DNA of 64,000 nucleotides from an uncultured Planctomycetota bacterium (GCA_900696465.1 CAADGE010000035.1:62001-126000), one strand, 5' to 3'. Counted from the first letter of the stretch, positions 37,368 to 46,108 are shown. A program made the numbers and translations. Notes: a model not told the origin generated them from the letters alone.

Positions 37368-38561
37368 TCAGGGCTTCTCCGGCGTCTGAGCGACCGGCGG
37401 TGAAAAGCGGGCCCGCTGCTGGGAGGTCAGCACCTCCTCGTGCAAACGCTTTTTCATCCGTTCGAAGATTTCGTTGATCGGTCCCAGGTAACGATCCAGA
37501 TCGGCCTGATGCGCGGCCTTTGCCTGCGGGTTGGTGGTGCTCGCAATAAGCTTTTCGAGCTGTTCGATTTCCGTCTGACGGGCTGATCGTCGATTGATGG
37601 CTTCGTTCTTGGAGCTCTTGAGAATGGCTTCGACCTGGGTTCGCTGCCGATCGTCGCAGGCATAGGTATCGCAGAACCACTTCACGTAGCGATCCCATTC
37701 CGACTCATTCACGGCGATGCGCTTTTCATCAAGCGGTTTGCTGGCCTGCGCACGTTCGACGAGCGCGTTGCGTTCGGCATCGCGGGCGGCGTACTGATGC
37801 ATGACCGGCGCATGGATGGGGTCGTTCTGCAGGCCCCAGTCGGAGGGCTCCCACTTGCCGGCCTGCCACTTCTGAACGAGCCGCTGCATGTCGTTGTTGC
37901 GTCGGAGAAACGCGCCGACATCGGCCTGCAGGAGCTTGCGCTGATCTTCGGTCATGGTGCGCTCGAGTTGCTGCGTAACCCGCTGGACCATCTGGGCGCC
38001 GTCATCCATGACGGGCTTGAGCTTGGCCGCCCACTGCTGAACCTGTTCCGGCGTGAAAGGTTCGCCGTTGGCGCGGGCACGCATGATGTCCATGGCCACG
38101 GGGGCCATGTCCTTGAAGTGCTTGAAGGCCAATGCCATGGCCTCGCGCTGAACGGAGGAGTTGAGCTGGTTGCGCTGGTCGTGGGAAAGATTCCAGCGAG
38201 ACTGCACGGAGTTGAGAAAGACCTCCTGTCGCTCGGCCGGTTTCCAGGGCGGAATGCGACTGACTTCGCTCATGACCTGTCGGGCCCAGGCATCCTCCGG
38301 GGCGGTCCAGCCCTGTTGGCGGAAGATGTTGTCGGTGGCGTCCTCGATGATGGGGATCTGGTTTTCCCATGGGCCGATCCGCTGTGCTTCTTCGAGCATG
38401 GTCTGCTCGGTTTTCTTCAGTTCATCTTCGGAGACGGGTCGCCGCTCCTGTGCAAAAGCAGCGCATGGTGCCAACAAAATGAAACAGAGAACGGTACGGG
38501 CGCCCCAGTGCCTCAACAGATCAATGACAGGGCTGAACATCATACGAGTTTCAGAGTCCAT
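37368..38561 (-). CDS. Hypothetical secreted helical protein
   Basis: 397 residues. An N-terminal signal peptide (TVLCFILLAPCAAFAQE) directs it out of the cytoplasm; Met7 or Met8 are alternative starts. The mature part is almost all charged amphipathic helix, with repeats such as FKHFKDMAPVAMDIMRARAN, WDRYVKWFCDTYACDDRQRT and RQTEIEQLEKLIASTTN. No enzyme motif is visible. It resembles periplasmic chaperone-like or CpxP/Spy-type helical proteins in style only. The start overlaps the end of the PH-domain gene by 11 nt, so it is the third gene of the hpt operon and probably translationally coupled. Confidence 0.65.
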   Translation of the reverse strand: MDSETRMMFSPVIDLLRHWGARTVLCFILLAPCAAFAQERRPVSEDELKKTEQTMLEEAQRIGPWENQIPIIEDATDNIFRQQGWTAPEDAWARQVMSEVSRIPPWKPAERQEVFLNSVQSRWNLSHDQRNQLNSSVQREAMALAFKHFKDMAPVAMDIMRARANGEPFTPEQVQQWAAKLKPVMDDGAQMVQRVTQQLERTMTEDQRKLLQADVGAFLRRNNDMQRLVQKWQAGKWEPSDWGLQNDPIHAPVMHQYAARDAERNALVERAQASKPLDEKRIAVNESEWDRYVKWFCDTYACDDRQRTQVEAILKSSKNEAINRRSARQTEIEQLEKLIASTTNPQAKAAHQADLDRYLGPINEIFERMKKRLHEEVLTSQQRARFSPPVAQTPEKP

Positions 38562-39156
38562 GGTTTCCCCGGTTCTGCGCGCGGCGAACGGCCTCGCGAA
38601 GCTGCTCGTGAACTTCGAGGGGCCGCGAGATCACCCGCCACGAGGCCGCACCACCCGCACCGCCCGCAGCGGCCGTCTGAAACGTCACTGTCCCTGTGCG
38701 GGTGAGGCGTTCGCTGACCGACAGCGTGATATAGGTATTCTGGATTCGATCGAGCGAGCAGGTGAAGACTTCGACGCTGAAGACGCCGCGGATGCGCATG
38801 ACCCGCCGGTTGGTCAGCACATACAGGCGTGAGACCCACTCGAGCATGCCCCAGGCCAGGCGACCGACGGCCATCCACAAGCCCAGGTGATAGAGATACC
38901 ATTTCGACGTAAACGGAATCGGCAGGTCCTCCATCATGCTCAGGGCCATGATCGCGATGCCGACGAGAACCCATCGGAGCGACACGAGCAGAACGAACCA
39001 GGGTGATGGCTTGATGGCAAGGTGAACGATCTCGCCGCCATCGAGCAGATGCGCCGGAATGGCCTGCTGCAAAGTCAGTACGGCGCCGCTGCGACCTTCG
39101 GCGTGGGCTACCAGGTCGCGGGCAGGGCGAGTTTGCGGTTTCTCGGTGACGGTCAC
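38551..39156 (-). CDS. Bacterial PH-domain (bPH2/YdbS-like) membrane protein
   Basis: 201 residues, starting with a GTG that overlaps the hpt stop (GTGA). Two hydrophobic helices at about 50-70 and 88-105 are followed by a PH-like beta domain: YVLTNRRVMRIRGVFSVEVFTC, SLDRIQNTYITLSVSERLTRTGTVTF, the bPH_2 pattern. Proteins of this group are peripheral to the inner membrane and of unclear role, perhaps membrane-stress sensing. An Ala/Gly run (AAAGGAGGAASW) breaks the last strand. Middle gene of the hpt operon. Confidence 0.8.
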   Translation of the reverse strand: MTVTEKPQTRPARDLVAHAEGRSGAVLTLQQAIPAHLLDGGEIVHLAIKPSPWFVLLVSLRWVLVGIAIMALSMMEDLPIPFTSKWYLYHLGLWMAVGRLAWGMLEWVSRLYVLTNRRVMRIRGVFSVEVFTCSLDRIQNTYITLSVSERLTRTGTVTFQTAAAGGAGGAASWRVISRPLEVHEQLREAVRRAQNRGNHGL

Positions 39157-39695
39157 GCGTACAACTCCGGTCGCAATACGCCGATGTCCGGCCAGTTGCG
39201 ATAGTGCCCGTCATAGTCCAATCCGTAGCCGACCACAAAGACATCATCGATGTCGAACCCAACGAAATCGGGAACAAGGTCTTTCGGTGCCCGGGCGGTC
39301 TTTCGCAGAAGGACACAAATCCGAAGACTCGCGGGTTCTCGGGCCATCAGGTGATCTCGCACGGCTGTCAGCGTTCCGCCGCTGTCCAGGATGTCATCGA
39401 CGATCAGAACGTGTCGACCTTTGATATCGAGACTCAGGTCCTGAACGAGCCTGGTCTCGCCGCCGGTCGTCGCCGCGCCGCGATAACGGCTCAGGGTCAT
39501 CAGGCCGATTCGCATCTTAAACGGCAGGCAGCGGATCAGGTCGGCGAGGAAGATGATCGATCCCGCCAGGATCGGCACGATGATGAGCCCTTCGCTGGAA
39601 TCGCGGTAGGTCTCGTCGATTCCCCGGGCCAGCTCTCTGACTCGCTCCAGAATCCGATCTCGAGGAATGAGGATTCGGGCGATGTCGCTTTCCAT
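39153..39695 (-). CDS. hpt: Hypoxanthine phosphoribosyltransferase
   Basis: 180 residues, normal length. Purine salvage: joins hypoxanthine or guanine to PRPP to give IMP or GMP. PRPP loop VLIVDDILDSGGTL at 96-109; the start of the flexible loop is LSRYRG; the base-binding region is DFVGFDIDDVFVVGYGLDYDGHYRN. The start MESDIARILIPRDRI matches the family N-terminus (xxDIexvLisexxI), so ATG 39695 is well supported. No Shine-Dalgarno site precedes it; instead TATAAT ends 6 nt before the ATG, pointing to a leaderless mRNA. First gene of an operon with overlapping stops and starts. Confidence 0.95.
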   Translation of the reverse strand: MESDIARILIPRDRILERVRELARGIDETYRDSSEGLIIVPILAGSIIFLADLIRCLPFKMRIGLMTLSRYRGAATTGGETRLVQDLSLDIKGRHVLIVDDILDSGGTLTAVRDHLMAREPASLRICVLLRKTARAPKDLVPDFVGFDIDDVFVVGYGLDYDGHYRNWPDIGVLRPELYA

Positions 39696-39701
39696 CGTGG
39701 C

Positions 39702-39729
39702 ATTATATCGGTGGCCGCCTACCTGTCAG
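39702..39729 (-). promoter_or_regulatory. hpt promoter, predicted leaderless
   Basis: Minus strand: CTGACA (39729-39724), 16-nt spacer, TATAAT (39707-39702), then six bases and ATG. The expected first transcribed base coincides with the A of the start codon. Confidence 0.6.
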
Positions 39730-39881
39730 CCCGACAGAACAGGTCGAGCATCACTTGAACTACGCCCAGTATTTTCCTATCTCTAGTATTGATAAGCGGT
39801 TAAGCCCCAGGCGGCTGGAGCGGCTGACGACTCCCGCGATGCGCGGCACCCCAGTCATTGCTGCATACTGCATGCAGGCGG

Positions 39882-42800
39882 TTACTTCTCTTTAAGTTCG
39901 AGCGCGCCGCGCCAGTCGTCGTCCGGCGGGAACGTCTTGAATTCCTGACAGGCGTCGATGTAGCGACTGGCGCCGGCGTCGTCGAACCGTCGGGCGAGCA
40001 TCCGCGTGAAGTGGACGATGCATTCGTCCCAGCGACGCTGCTTGTAGAGTTCGACGCCGTGCTCGAAGCGCTCGATGTATTCGCGCTGCTCGGGCGTCAG
40101 CGTACCTTTTCGGCCGACGACTTCGTACACGGGAATGGTCTGTGCCTTTCCCTTGACCTGCAATTCGGCCAGGTAGCGAAACTCAAATGCATCGCGCACA
40201 ACTTCGCGCGTCGGCCCGCTGACCAGAATCGAGGTGCCGAATACTTTGTTGGCCGGCTCGAGTCGAGCGGCGAGGTTCACCACATCACCAATCACGGTGT
40301 AATCGGCCTTGATTTCGGAACCCATATCGCCGTTCATCGCCATGCCGGTGGCCAGGCCGATCCGCATCTGCAAGGCGTCGAAGATGCGGGCGGCAGGATC
40401 GCCGCGGCGCTCTTGCTTGAGCTTTTCGAGTTCCTCCAGGCCGATGAGCGATGCTTCAACGGCGGCGCGGGCATGTTCCGGCATCGGATCGACGCTGGCA
40501 TTGAAGAATGCCATGATGCCGTCGCCCATGAACTTGTTGAGCAGGCCGCGCTGATTCCAGATGACCTGACTCATGCGATGCAGGTAAGTGTTGAGTACGC
40601 GCTGGATGAGTTCGGGGTCTTCCGCTTCCGTGAGGGTGGTAAAGCCCTTGAGATCCGAAAAATAGCAGGTGACCTCGCGGGTCTGAACGGTCTTGAAAAC
40701 TTGCGCGGCCTGCGGATTTTCGGCGATCCGCGCCGCAATGGCCGGCGAGGTGTATTGGCCAAGCTGCTTGGCAAACAGTCGCCGCTCGCGTTCGGCCGTT
40801 AGCTGGCGGAAAAGGGTGACGAAGGCCCAGGTAAGAAACATGCAGACCAGCGGAGCAGCCAGCGCCGCCCAGACATCCATTCGCTCGAAGAGCACTTCGC
40901 AGTTGAACAGCAGATACGCGGCGAGCAGACCGATCGTGGCGGTCAGAGCCCATCGAGGCGGCTGCGTGCTGGTGAGGAAGCTGACGATCGCGCCGGCTGC
41001 CAGGCAGATGAGCACGCCGACCCAGGCGGGCGCGATGCGGATCAGCCGATCCTGCAGGATCGCATTGAGCACATGCGCATGACACATGACACCGTTGGTG
41101 CGTGGATCGATGGGCGTGGTGACGATGTCGCCCTGTGCCGTGGCGGCAAAGCCGAGGAAGACGAACTTGCCCGCCAGATGATCGTTGAGTTCCTGCTTTG
41201 TCCGATCGATCATGGCCTGCATGGATTCGTTCGCACGGCGGCGCGCCGAAAGCTGTTCGTCGATGATCTTCTTCGCTGACCGGAAGCGCCTGGCATCAGC
41301 GGCGAGCTTTGGATCGGCATCGATCTCTACCTGCGGTATTTCAGCGAATTCCCGGCAAGTCAGCTCGATGGTGTCGATGGCCTGGGATTCAATGGCTTCG
41401 ATCTCGTTGAGCAGTTTCGCCAGGCGATCTTCCATGGCTCGTCGATCTTCGGGAGTGCCGGTTGACATCAGTCGGGCGAGGCGGAGTTCCTGCTCAAGCT
41501 TTACCTGTTCTCCGACCAGTCGTAGGTAATGTGCATCGGCGGTGTGGGTTTCAGGACCGGACTCCGCCCCCTCTCGCGATTCGACGCTAAACTCGCCCTT
41601 GGCGACCGTGACCAGATCGGCCAGCAGGTACTTCATGGAAACGTCGTTGTCCCGGCGCTGCCGGCGTGCGTCGACGATGCTCATCAGCTTGGCGGCCGAC
41701 AGGTGCGGCATGTCCTTGCCCTCGCGCCATCGCGGGGCCGTACCACTCCAGTGGATGACCATCGCTCCGTCGCGATCCAGCGGCAACCGTCGCGGCTGAT
41801 CTTTGTTCGAGGTCAGCAGCAGATCCGATCCGTCCAGCGCAAGCCCGGAGAGGTTCAAGCCAAGTGTGTGGATGGCGGCTGACAGGCCGAGGTGGGGGAG
41901 TACGCCTTGCTCGACATCAATCAGCACGGGAACCCGTCGCACCGAGCCGTCGATATCGGGGCGGAAGTTGACGGCGGCGATGTCCATCGCGGCCTCTGCC
42001 AGAGGCGCCAGCAGCGGCGCGACGTTTTCCGCACGGGGCAGTCGCGCCATCGCCTCCGCCTTTGCCGGGTACAGTGACTTCAGCAGGATTTCAAGCGCCT
42101 GCTGACGATTGATCGCCATCCACAGGTCGCGGCGGTCGGCCGTGCGGCGACCGCTTTCCTCACCGAGGACTGCATCGAGAATCTGTTCGGGGTCTGGCTT
42201 GTGTCCGTTTTCGAGCAGGGTCCTCACGCGTCGTCGGGCCGCTTCGGTTTTGGCTCCGGCCAGGATGCGCAGGACCTCGTCTGTCGGCGCGGCCAGCCGG
42301 TCGGCCAGCTCGTGTTCGTTCAGTGTGAAATTCGAGATGAGCAAACGAGTGGCCCGCTCGCGCAGCGCCAGCCGGTGGACGGTCTCGACATCTTCAGTGT
42401 GTTCAGTCTCGTCGAGTGCCATGACGGCGTCATCGGTGCTCGCATCCGGATGGCGGTCGAAGTAGTCGTACAGCTGTCGACTCAGTGGGAGCGGATGTCC
42501 GGGGAGTCGGATATCCAGTTGCGTTGACATGATCACGCAACCGGCGCGGCGAATGGCCTCGGCCAGCTCAAGATCACCGTAAAGGAGGTTGGCCTCGGAA
42601 AGCTCCCCGACGATTTCAACCTTCTCGCCGGGCAATGCATCAAGACGCGGATCGGCCAGTTGCAGCTTTTCGGGCTCGGAGAAGAGGAAATCGACGAGGA
42701 TCATTTCCGGGTTGAATTCGGCAATCGTGCCGATCAGGTCGGCCATCTGGCTTCGCGGCCAGGGCCACCGACCGATCCGGTCGAGAGAGCCGTCGTCGAT

Positions 42801-42986
42801 ATCGACGTGAACAATTCGCGGGTCGGCCGGCAGGGTGTTGAAGTGCCGCATTCGCCAGTCGAAGGACATGAGTTCGAGCCGTGGCTCGTTATCGCGCGCG
42901 AAGAAAAAGACGGCTGTTCCCGCCGCAATGGCGAGACCCAGGAGAAAACCTTGCAATTGTTGAAGCCGTCGGCGGTTTATTAGCAT
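39882..42986 (-). CDS. CHASE2-domain class III adenylate/guanylate cyclase
   Basis: 1,034 residues. One N-terminal membrane helix (about 12-30), a large extracytoplasmic CHASE2 region (about 32-645) with the typical SFDWRMRHFNTLPADPRIVHVDIDD start, then three or so membrane helices (about 650-745), then a class III cyclase domain. Metal-binding aspartates lie in CYFSDLKGFT (about 776) and NKFMGDGIMAFF (about 817); TVIGDVVNLAARLE near 895 is the transition-state block. A short helical TPR-like tail ends the protein. The CHASE2 region is about twice the usual length because of helical inserts around 150-330 and a coiled coil around 490-560. Likely makes cAMP in response to an external signal. 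Stands alone. Confidence 0.9.
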   Translation of the reverse strand: MLINRRRLQQLQGFLLGLAIAAGTAVFFFARDNEPRLELMSFDWRMRHFNTLPADPRIVHVDIDDGSLDRIGRWPWPRSQMADLIGTIAEFNPEMILVDFLFSEPEKLQLADPRLDALPGEKVEIVGELSEANLLYGDLELAEAIRRAGCVIMSTQLDIRLPGHPLPLSRQLYDYFDRHPDASTDDAVMALDETEHTEDVETVHRLALRERATRLLISNFTLNEHELADRLAAPTDEVLRILAGAKTEAARRRVRTLLENGHKPDPEQILDAVLGEESGRRTADRRDLWMAINRQQALEILLKSLYPAKAEAMARLPRAENVAPLLAPLAEAAMDIAAVNFRPDIDGSVRRVPVLIDVEQGVLPHLGLSAAIHTLGLNLSGLALDGSDLLLTSNKDQPRRLPLDRDGAMVIHWSGTAPRWREGKDMPHLSAAKLMSIVDARRQRRDNDVSMKYLLADLVTVAKGEFSVESREGAESGPETHTADAHYLRLVGEQVKLEQELRLARLMSTGTPEDRRAMEDRLAKLLNEIEAIESQAIDTIELTCREFAEIPQVEIDADPKLAADARRFRSAKKIIDEQLSARRRANESMQAMIDRTKQELNDHLAGKFVFLGFAATAQGDIVTTPIDPRTNGVMCHAHVLNAILQDRLIRIAPAWVGVLICLAAGAIVSFLTSTQPPRWALTATIGLLAAYLLFNCEVLFERMDVWAALAAPLVCMFLTWAFVTLFRQLTAERERRLFAKQLGQYTSPAIAARIAENPQAAQVFKTVQTREVTCYFSDLKGFTTLTEAEDPELIQRVLNTYLHRMSQVIWNQRGLLNKFMGDGIMAFFNASVDPMPEHARAAVEASLIGLEELEKLKQERRGDPAARIFDALQMRIGLATGMAMNGDMGSEIKADYTVIGDVVNLAARLEPANKVFGTSILVSGPTREVVRDAFEFRYLAELQVKGKAQTIPVYEVVGRKGTLTPEQREYIERFEHGVELYKQRRWDECIVHFTRMLARRFDDAGASRYIDACQEFKTFPPDDDWRGALELKEK

Positions 42987-43372
42987 GGCACGCTGGCTGA
43001 TAGGTTAGCGTTAAACACACTGCCAGAAAACCATGCGGAAGTTCGTATCTGAGACACGCTGCGCGTTCGATGTGACATGGATATAAAGCGATTTACCGGC
43101 AGGCACGTCCTGTTCGATGAGACCGATCACGCGCGATTGATGCAGCGGGTGCCAGAAATCAGCATGCGAGTTACACGGGCTGCCAGTTCTCAAATTCCTG
43201 ATGCAATTGGCTTGACACTCCTGAAAGCTGAGATATGTTGTATTATATCGAATAGGCACTCCGCAAAGGGCACGCACACCACGAAAGGAGGGCCGGGCCA
43301 ACCAGCTAATCTCGCACAACCTGCCTGAGTCGCTCTGCAAATGGGGGTTACCCTTTTCGCAAGAGGTGGGCC
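42987..43372. other. AT-rich divergent intergenic region
   Basis: 386 bases between the cyclase (minus) and the Cys-rich lipoprotein (plus), clearly AT-richer than the rest of the window; 43201-43260 is about 38% GC by count. It holds a TTGACA box (43212) with a -10-like TATGTT and an AAGGAGG at about 43285 that has no following start codon in reach. No gene recognised. Confidence 0.5.
43212..43239 (+). promoter_or_regulatory. Candidate promoter for Cys-rich lipoprotein pair
   Basis: Perfect TTGACA (43212-43217), 16-nt spacer, TATGTT (43234-43239, four of six matches); a TATTAT at 43241-43246 is too far for normal spacing. Predicted leader about 125 nt. Confidence 0.45.
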
Positions 43373-43648
43373 ATGATCAAATCGCTTAAGCTACTGATGT
43401 TTTGTTGCCTGGTGTTCTGCCTGGGCAGCGTTTCGTCCTGCCCCCAACCCGGTTGTGATGGTTCGTGCGCTTCACCGGCGGACCTGGACGACTGCCGCTT
43501 CTGTTGCAATTCGCATGCCTTATGTATTCAATGCTGCCGCAATAACTATCAGGGCGGTGATCTGACGACTTGCGAGAACTACTGCAACTTCATCACTGAA
43601 GAGGTGCTTGTCAATGTTGGTAATCCTGTGCCGCACTCTGGCATGTGA
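43373..43648 (+). CDS. Small cysteine-rich lipoprotein
   Basis: 91 residues. Signal peptide KLLMFCCLVFCLG then GSVSSC, where Cys23 is the likely lipid-bearing residue. The mature part of 69 residues has 11 cysteines (23, 28, 32, 41, 44, 45, 51, 54, 55, 67, 71), including two CC pairs, giving CxxCC and CxxCC motifs. Possible roles are a disulfide-bonded knot or metal-binding protein; no family recognised. AGAGGTGG sits just upstream of the ATG. Codon and base use are AT-richer than most neighbours. The thioredoxin-fold gene starts 18 nt after its stop with a strong ribosome site, so the two are one unit. Confidence 0.65.
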   Translation: MIKSLKLLMFCCLVFCLGSVSSCPQPGCDGSCASPADLDDCRFCCNSHALCIQCCRNNYQGGDLTTCENYCNFITEEVLVNVGNPVPHSGM

Positions 43649-43666
43649 GGCGGGGAGGATCATATC

Positions 43667-44755
43667 ATGTTCACACGTATCTACCTCCAATTACCCCTTC
43701 TGTTTACTGTCGTTCAGGCACCGGAGTTAACAGCCGCCAAGTGGTTCAATTTCGATTCGCGTGACCTGCGTGAGAGCAAGACTCGGGTTGTGATGTTCGT
43801 CGACGCCTCGTCTTCATCGCAGATTGATCAGGCGATATCGCTCCACAAGAAGCTCGGTCCTTCCTGCTCATTCATGATGATCACGCCGGAGCAGCCGAAT
43901 CGTGTCGAGCGCATCCTCCGCAAGCATCGGATTCGCTTTCCCGTTGGTGCCGGGTCTCGAGCCCATGTTGCTTTCGGCGTCAAAACATTTCCCAGCGTTT
44001 TGCTCTGCAAGCCCGGCTCCTCGGAAATCACGATCACGAATCCGGACGACTTTGTCTTGCCCGCGACGAACTTGCCCGTCGAAGTGCAAGCCGCGATTGA
44101 TCGCATGTATGCGGAAGATTCGATGGCCCACTATTCGCTGGACTCGTTGCAAAAGCTGGCTGAAACCTTCGGCCGAAGCGATCCCGCAGGATTCCTGCAA
44201 GTTTGCGATTATCTGCTCTCGCTGGAGCCGCCCACCGGCCAGCGCGAGCCGACGTTGCAGGATCGGATACGATGGACAGGGCAGATTTACCATCTCCGAC
44301 ATCTGGTTGATCCTCAGATAAAGGAGAAACAATCGGTTGATACTCCCTTGATACATGCCATGAAGTCCATCGAGCGCGACACGATACAGTCCGTTCTGCC
44401 CGTCAACCTGAATGCCGACCTTGCGACGAAATCAGAGGAGCAGATTGTCGCCGATTACACGGCTCAGCTATCAACGGAGGCGATCCCCTCGCTGGTGCGA
44501 CAATCGTACCTGACGGCGCTTGCGAAACTCTCGAAAGATCAGCAGCGAGGAGTCCTTCTGCGCATACTTCCGAAGGAGACCGACCCCGCGCTGCGGCAGA
44601 TGATTGTGTGCCGGATTCACGACGCTTGCAGGCCGGGCGATCGAGGGGCCATCGACGCATTGCAACGCGAACTGGAAACCGATCAGAACTATCGATGGTC
44701 GCGACCTGCGATCGAAGAAGTGCTGAATTATCTTCAGTCCGTGCCCGAGGAATAG
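43667..44755 (+). CDS. Secreted thioredoxin-fold protein without the CxxC
   Basis: 362 residues; GGAGG 8 nt before the ATG. A signal-like N-terminus (IYLQLPLLFTVVQAPELTA) is followed by a TlpA/thioredoxin-like domain at about 25-115: VVMFVDASSSSQIDQ, FMMITPEQPN, FGVKTFPSVLLC with the cis-proline. Where redox thioredoxins have CxxC this one has SSSS, so it cannot do dithiol exchange. The C-terminal 240 residues are helical (HEAT- or TPR-like: VRQSYLTALAKLSKDQQRGV, DPALRQMIVCRIHDACR) with no known family. Base composition about 50% GC, unlike most of the window. Genetic linkage to the Cys-rich lipoprotein suggests they act together. Confidence 0.62.
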   Translation: MFTRIYLQLPLLFTVVQAPELTAAKWFNFDSRDLRESKTRVVMFVDASSSSQIDQAISLHKKLGPSCSFMMITPEQPNRVERILRKHRIRFPVGAGSRAHVAFGVKTFPSVLLCKPGSSEITITNPDDFVLPATNLPVEVQAAIDRMYAEDSMAHYSLDSLQKLAETFGRSDPAGFLQVCDYLLSLEPPTGQREPTLQDRIRWTGQIYHLRHLVDPQIKEKQSVDTPLIHAMKSIERDTIQSVLPVNLNADLATKSEEQIVADYTAQLSTEAIPSLVRQSYLTALAKLSKDQQRGVLLRILPKETDPALRQMIVCRIHDACRPGDRGAIDALQRELETDQNYRWSRPAIEEVLNYLQSVPEE

Positions 44756-44786
44756 TCGATCAGGGCCGGATCGTGGGCTCGGGCCG

Positions 44787-46094
44787 TCAATCGTAGAGCT
44801 TTTTCACCGTCGATCCGGGATAGTACGCGGCGAGGATGTCTCGGTAGTTCATGCCGCGGCGGGCCTTGGTCTCCATGCCATACTGGCAAAGGCCCATGCC
44901 GTGGCCAAAACCCTTGCCATCCTTGAAGACGAATCCGTCCTTCGTCGTCTCGATCTGGAAGTTGGTCGACTTGAGCACGCGGCTGCCGATGGACAGGCGA
45001 AAATCCTCTCCAACGAGCACCTCGCGCTGGCCGCCGGAGCCGACGATCTCGATGCTGATGACCCGTCCATCCGTCGTGCGCTTGCGGGGTTTAAGTTCCG
45101 TCACCGTGCCGATCTTTCGGATCGTAGGATAGCGCGCCGTCAGGCGCTTGGTGACTTCGGCTCGGGAGAGCGTCTCCGGCCCCCACCGATAGCGCGGTGC
45201 AACGTAACAATCGTTGCACGCCACGCCGCCGACCAGCGGGGCCACGGGCGGATCATTCGGCTTGACGTTGTTCACGTGCTGCGAGAGGCCGCCGCAACAG
45301 GAGGAGTAGTAGGTGCAGAAGATATCTTCCGACTTGCCGTCGTGATAGACGGCGACCTCGCCGCGCGTCTCCTGCACCGCGCGATCGCTGACCGGGTCTT
45401 CCATGGTGACGCCGTTGTAGACCTGGCTGCCTTCGTCATCGTAAACGTCGAAGGTCGTACCGGCGGGCTTTTCGCGCTTGCAGTAGAGCGCGTAGGTCCG
45501 CGCCGCGACGCACTGGGCCTTGAACGATTCAAAGTGAAAATAACGCGGCAGTTCACCTCGAAGCACGCCGCGCAGGTAGGACTCGATGTCCAGATGGTTC
45601 GTGAAGACGACGCCATCGCCCTGCCGCTGGATACGCATCGCGCCGCGGTAAGTCTTATCCGCCAGGACGAGCGCTGCATCTCGCGAGGGCGTCAACAGGA
45701 TGTCATCGGAGGGGATCAGCTTCTCGCCGAGTTGAATGCCTGCCGATGAGGCCGGTCGCACCGTGACGCCTGACAGCGGGGACTGGGTATCGCCGAACTG
45801 GGTGCCGGTGCGCGTCTCCGTGAGGGTAAAGGGGGCGGTGACGGAGAGCGGTTCCGACGGCCGTGGTCGTCGCCCCAGAAGGCGCACGCGGATCTGACGA
45901 TCGATCACGACCGGCTCAACGGGTTTTTCTTCCGGTTCGCGCCGCCAGATCGAGGACTCAGACAGGCCGAGGCAGCCGACAAAGAGCAGGGTGAAGGCCC
46001 CGAGGATGAGACTCAGGGTGCAGGCCGGTCCCGCTCGGCGCAGCCGGAGTGCAAAGTCGTGCAGTCGGGTGTGATGTCGGGAACGCTGTGTCAG
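44787..46094 (-). CDS. SpoIID/LytB-domain lipoprotein, probable CTG start
   Basis: About 435 residues. The C-terminal 330 residues are a SpoIID domain (YLRGVLRGELPRYFHFESFKAQ, ARTYALYCKRE, YYSSCCGGLS, GFGHGMGLCQYGM), a peptidoglycan lytic or amidase-enhancing domain. The longest frame with an ATG/GTG starts at the GTG at 45908, but that would cut off a perfect export signal encoded upstream: basic n-region, hydrophobic segment, lipobox LFVGC. The upstream frame has no ATG, GTG or TTG before a stop at 46110; it has a CTG at 46094 preceded by AAGGAG at 8 nt. I therefore propose a CTG start. The domain contains several cysteines in CxDC and CC pairs. Confidence 0.75.
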   Translation of the reverse strand: MTQRSRHHTRLHDFALRLRRAGPACTLSLILGAFTLLFVGCLGLSESSIWRREPEEKPVEPVVIDRQIRVRLLGRRPRPSEPLSVTAPFTLTETRTGTQFGDTQSPLSGVTVRPASSAGIQLGEKLIPSDDILLTPSRDAALVLADKTYRGAMRIQRQGDGVVFTNHLDIESYLRGVLRGELPRYFHFESFKAQCVAARTYALYCKREKPAGTTFDVYDDEGSQVYNGVTMEDPVSDRAVQETRGEVAVYHDGKSEDIFCTYYSSCCGGLSQHVNNVKPNDPPVAPLVGGVACNDCYVAPRYRWGPETLSRAEVTKRLTARYPTIRKIGTVTELKPRKRTTDGRVISIEIVGSGGQREVLVGEDFRLSIGSRVLKSTNFQIETTKDGFVFKDGKGFGHGMGLCQYGMETKARRGMNYRDILAAYYPGSTVKKLYD

Positions 46095-46102
46095 GGCCGT
46101 GG

Positions 46103-46108
46103 CTCCTT
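46103..46108 (-). promoter_or_regulatory. Ribosome binding site supporting the CTG start
   Basis: AAGGAG on the minus strand, 8 nt before the CTG at 46094. There is no other start codon of the usual types within the proper distance in any frame that leads to a protein. Confidence 0.6.

Noticed and set aside
43284-43330. AAGGAGG that might start a small peptide before the Cys-rich lipoprotein
   Set aside because: No ATG, GTG or TTG follows at a workable distance with a useful frame.
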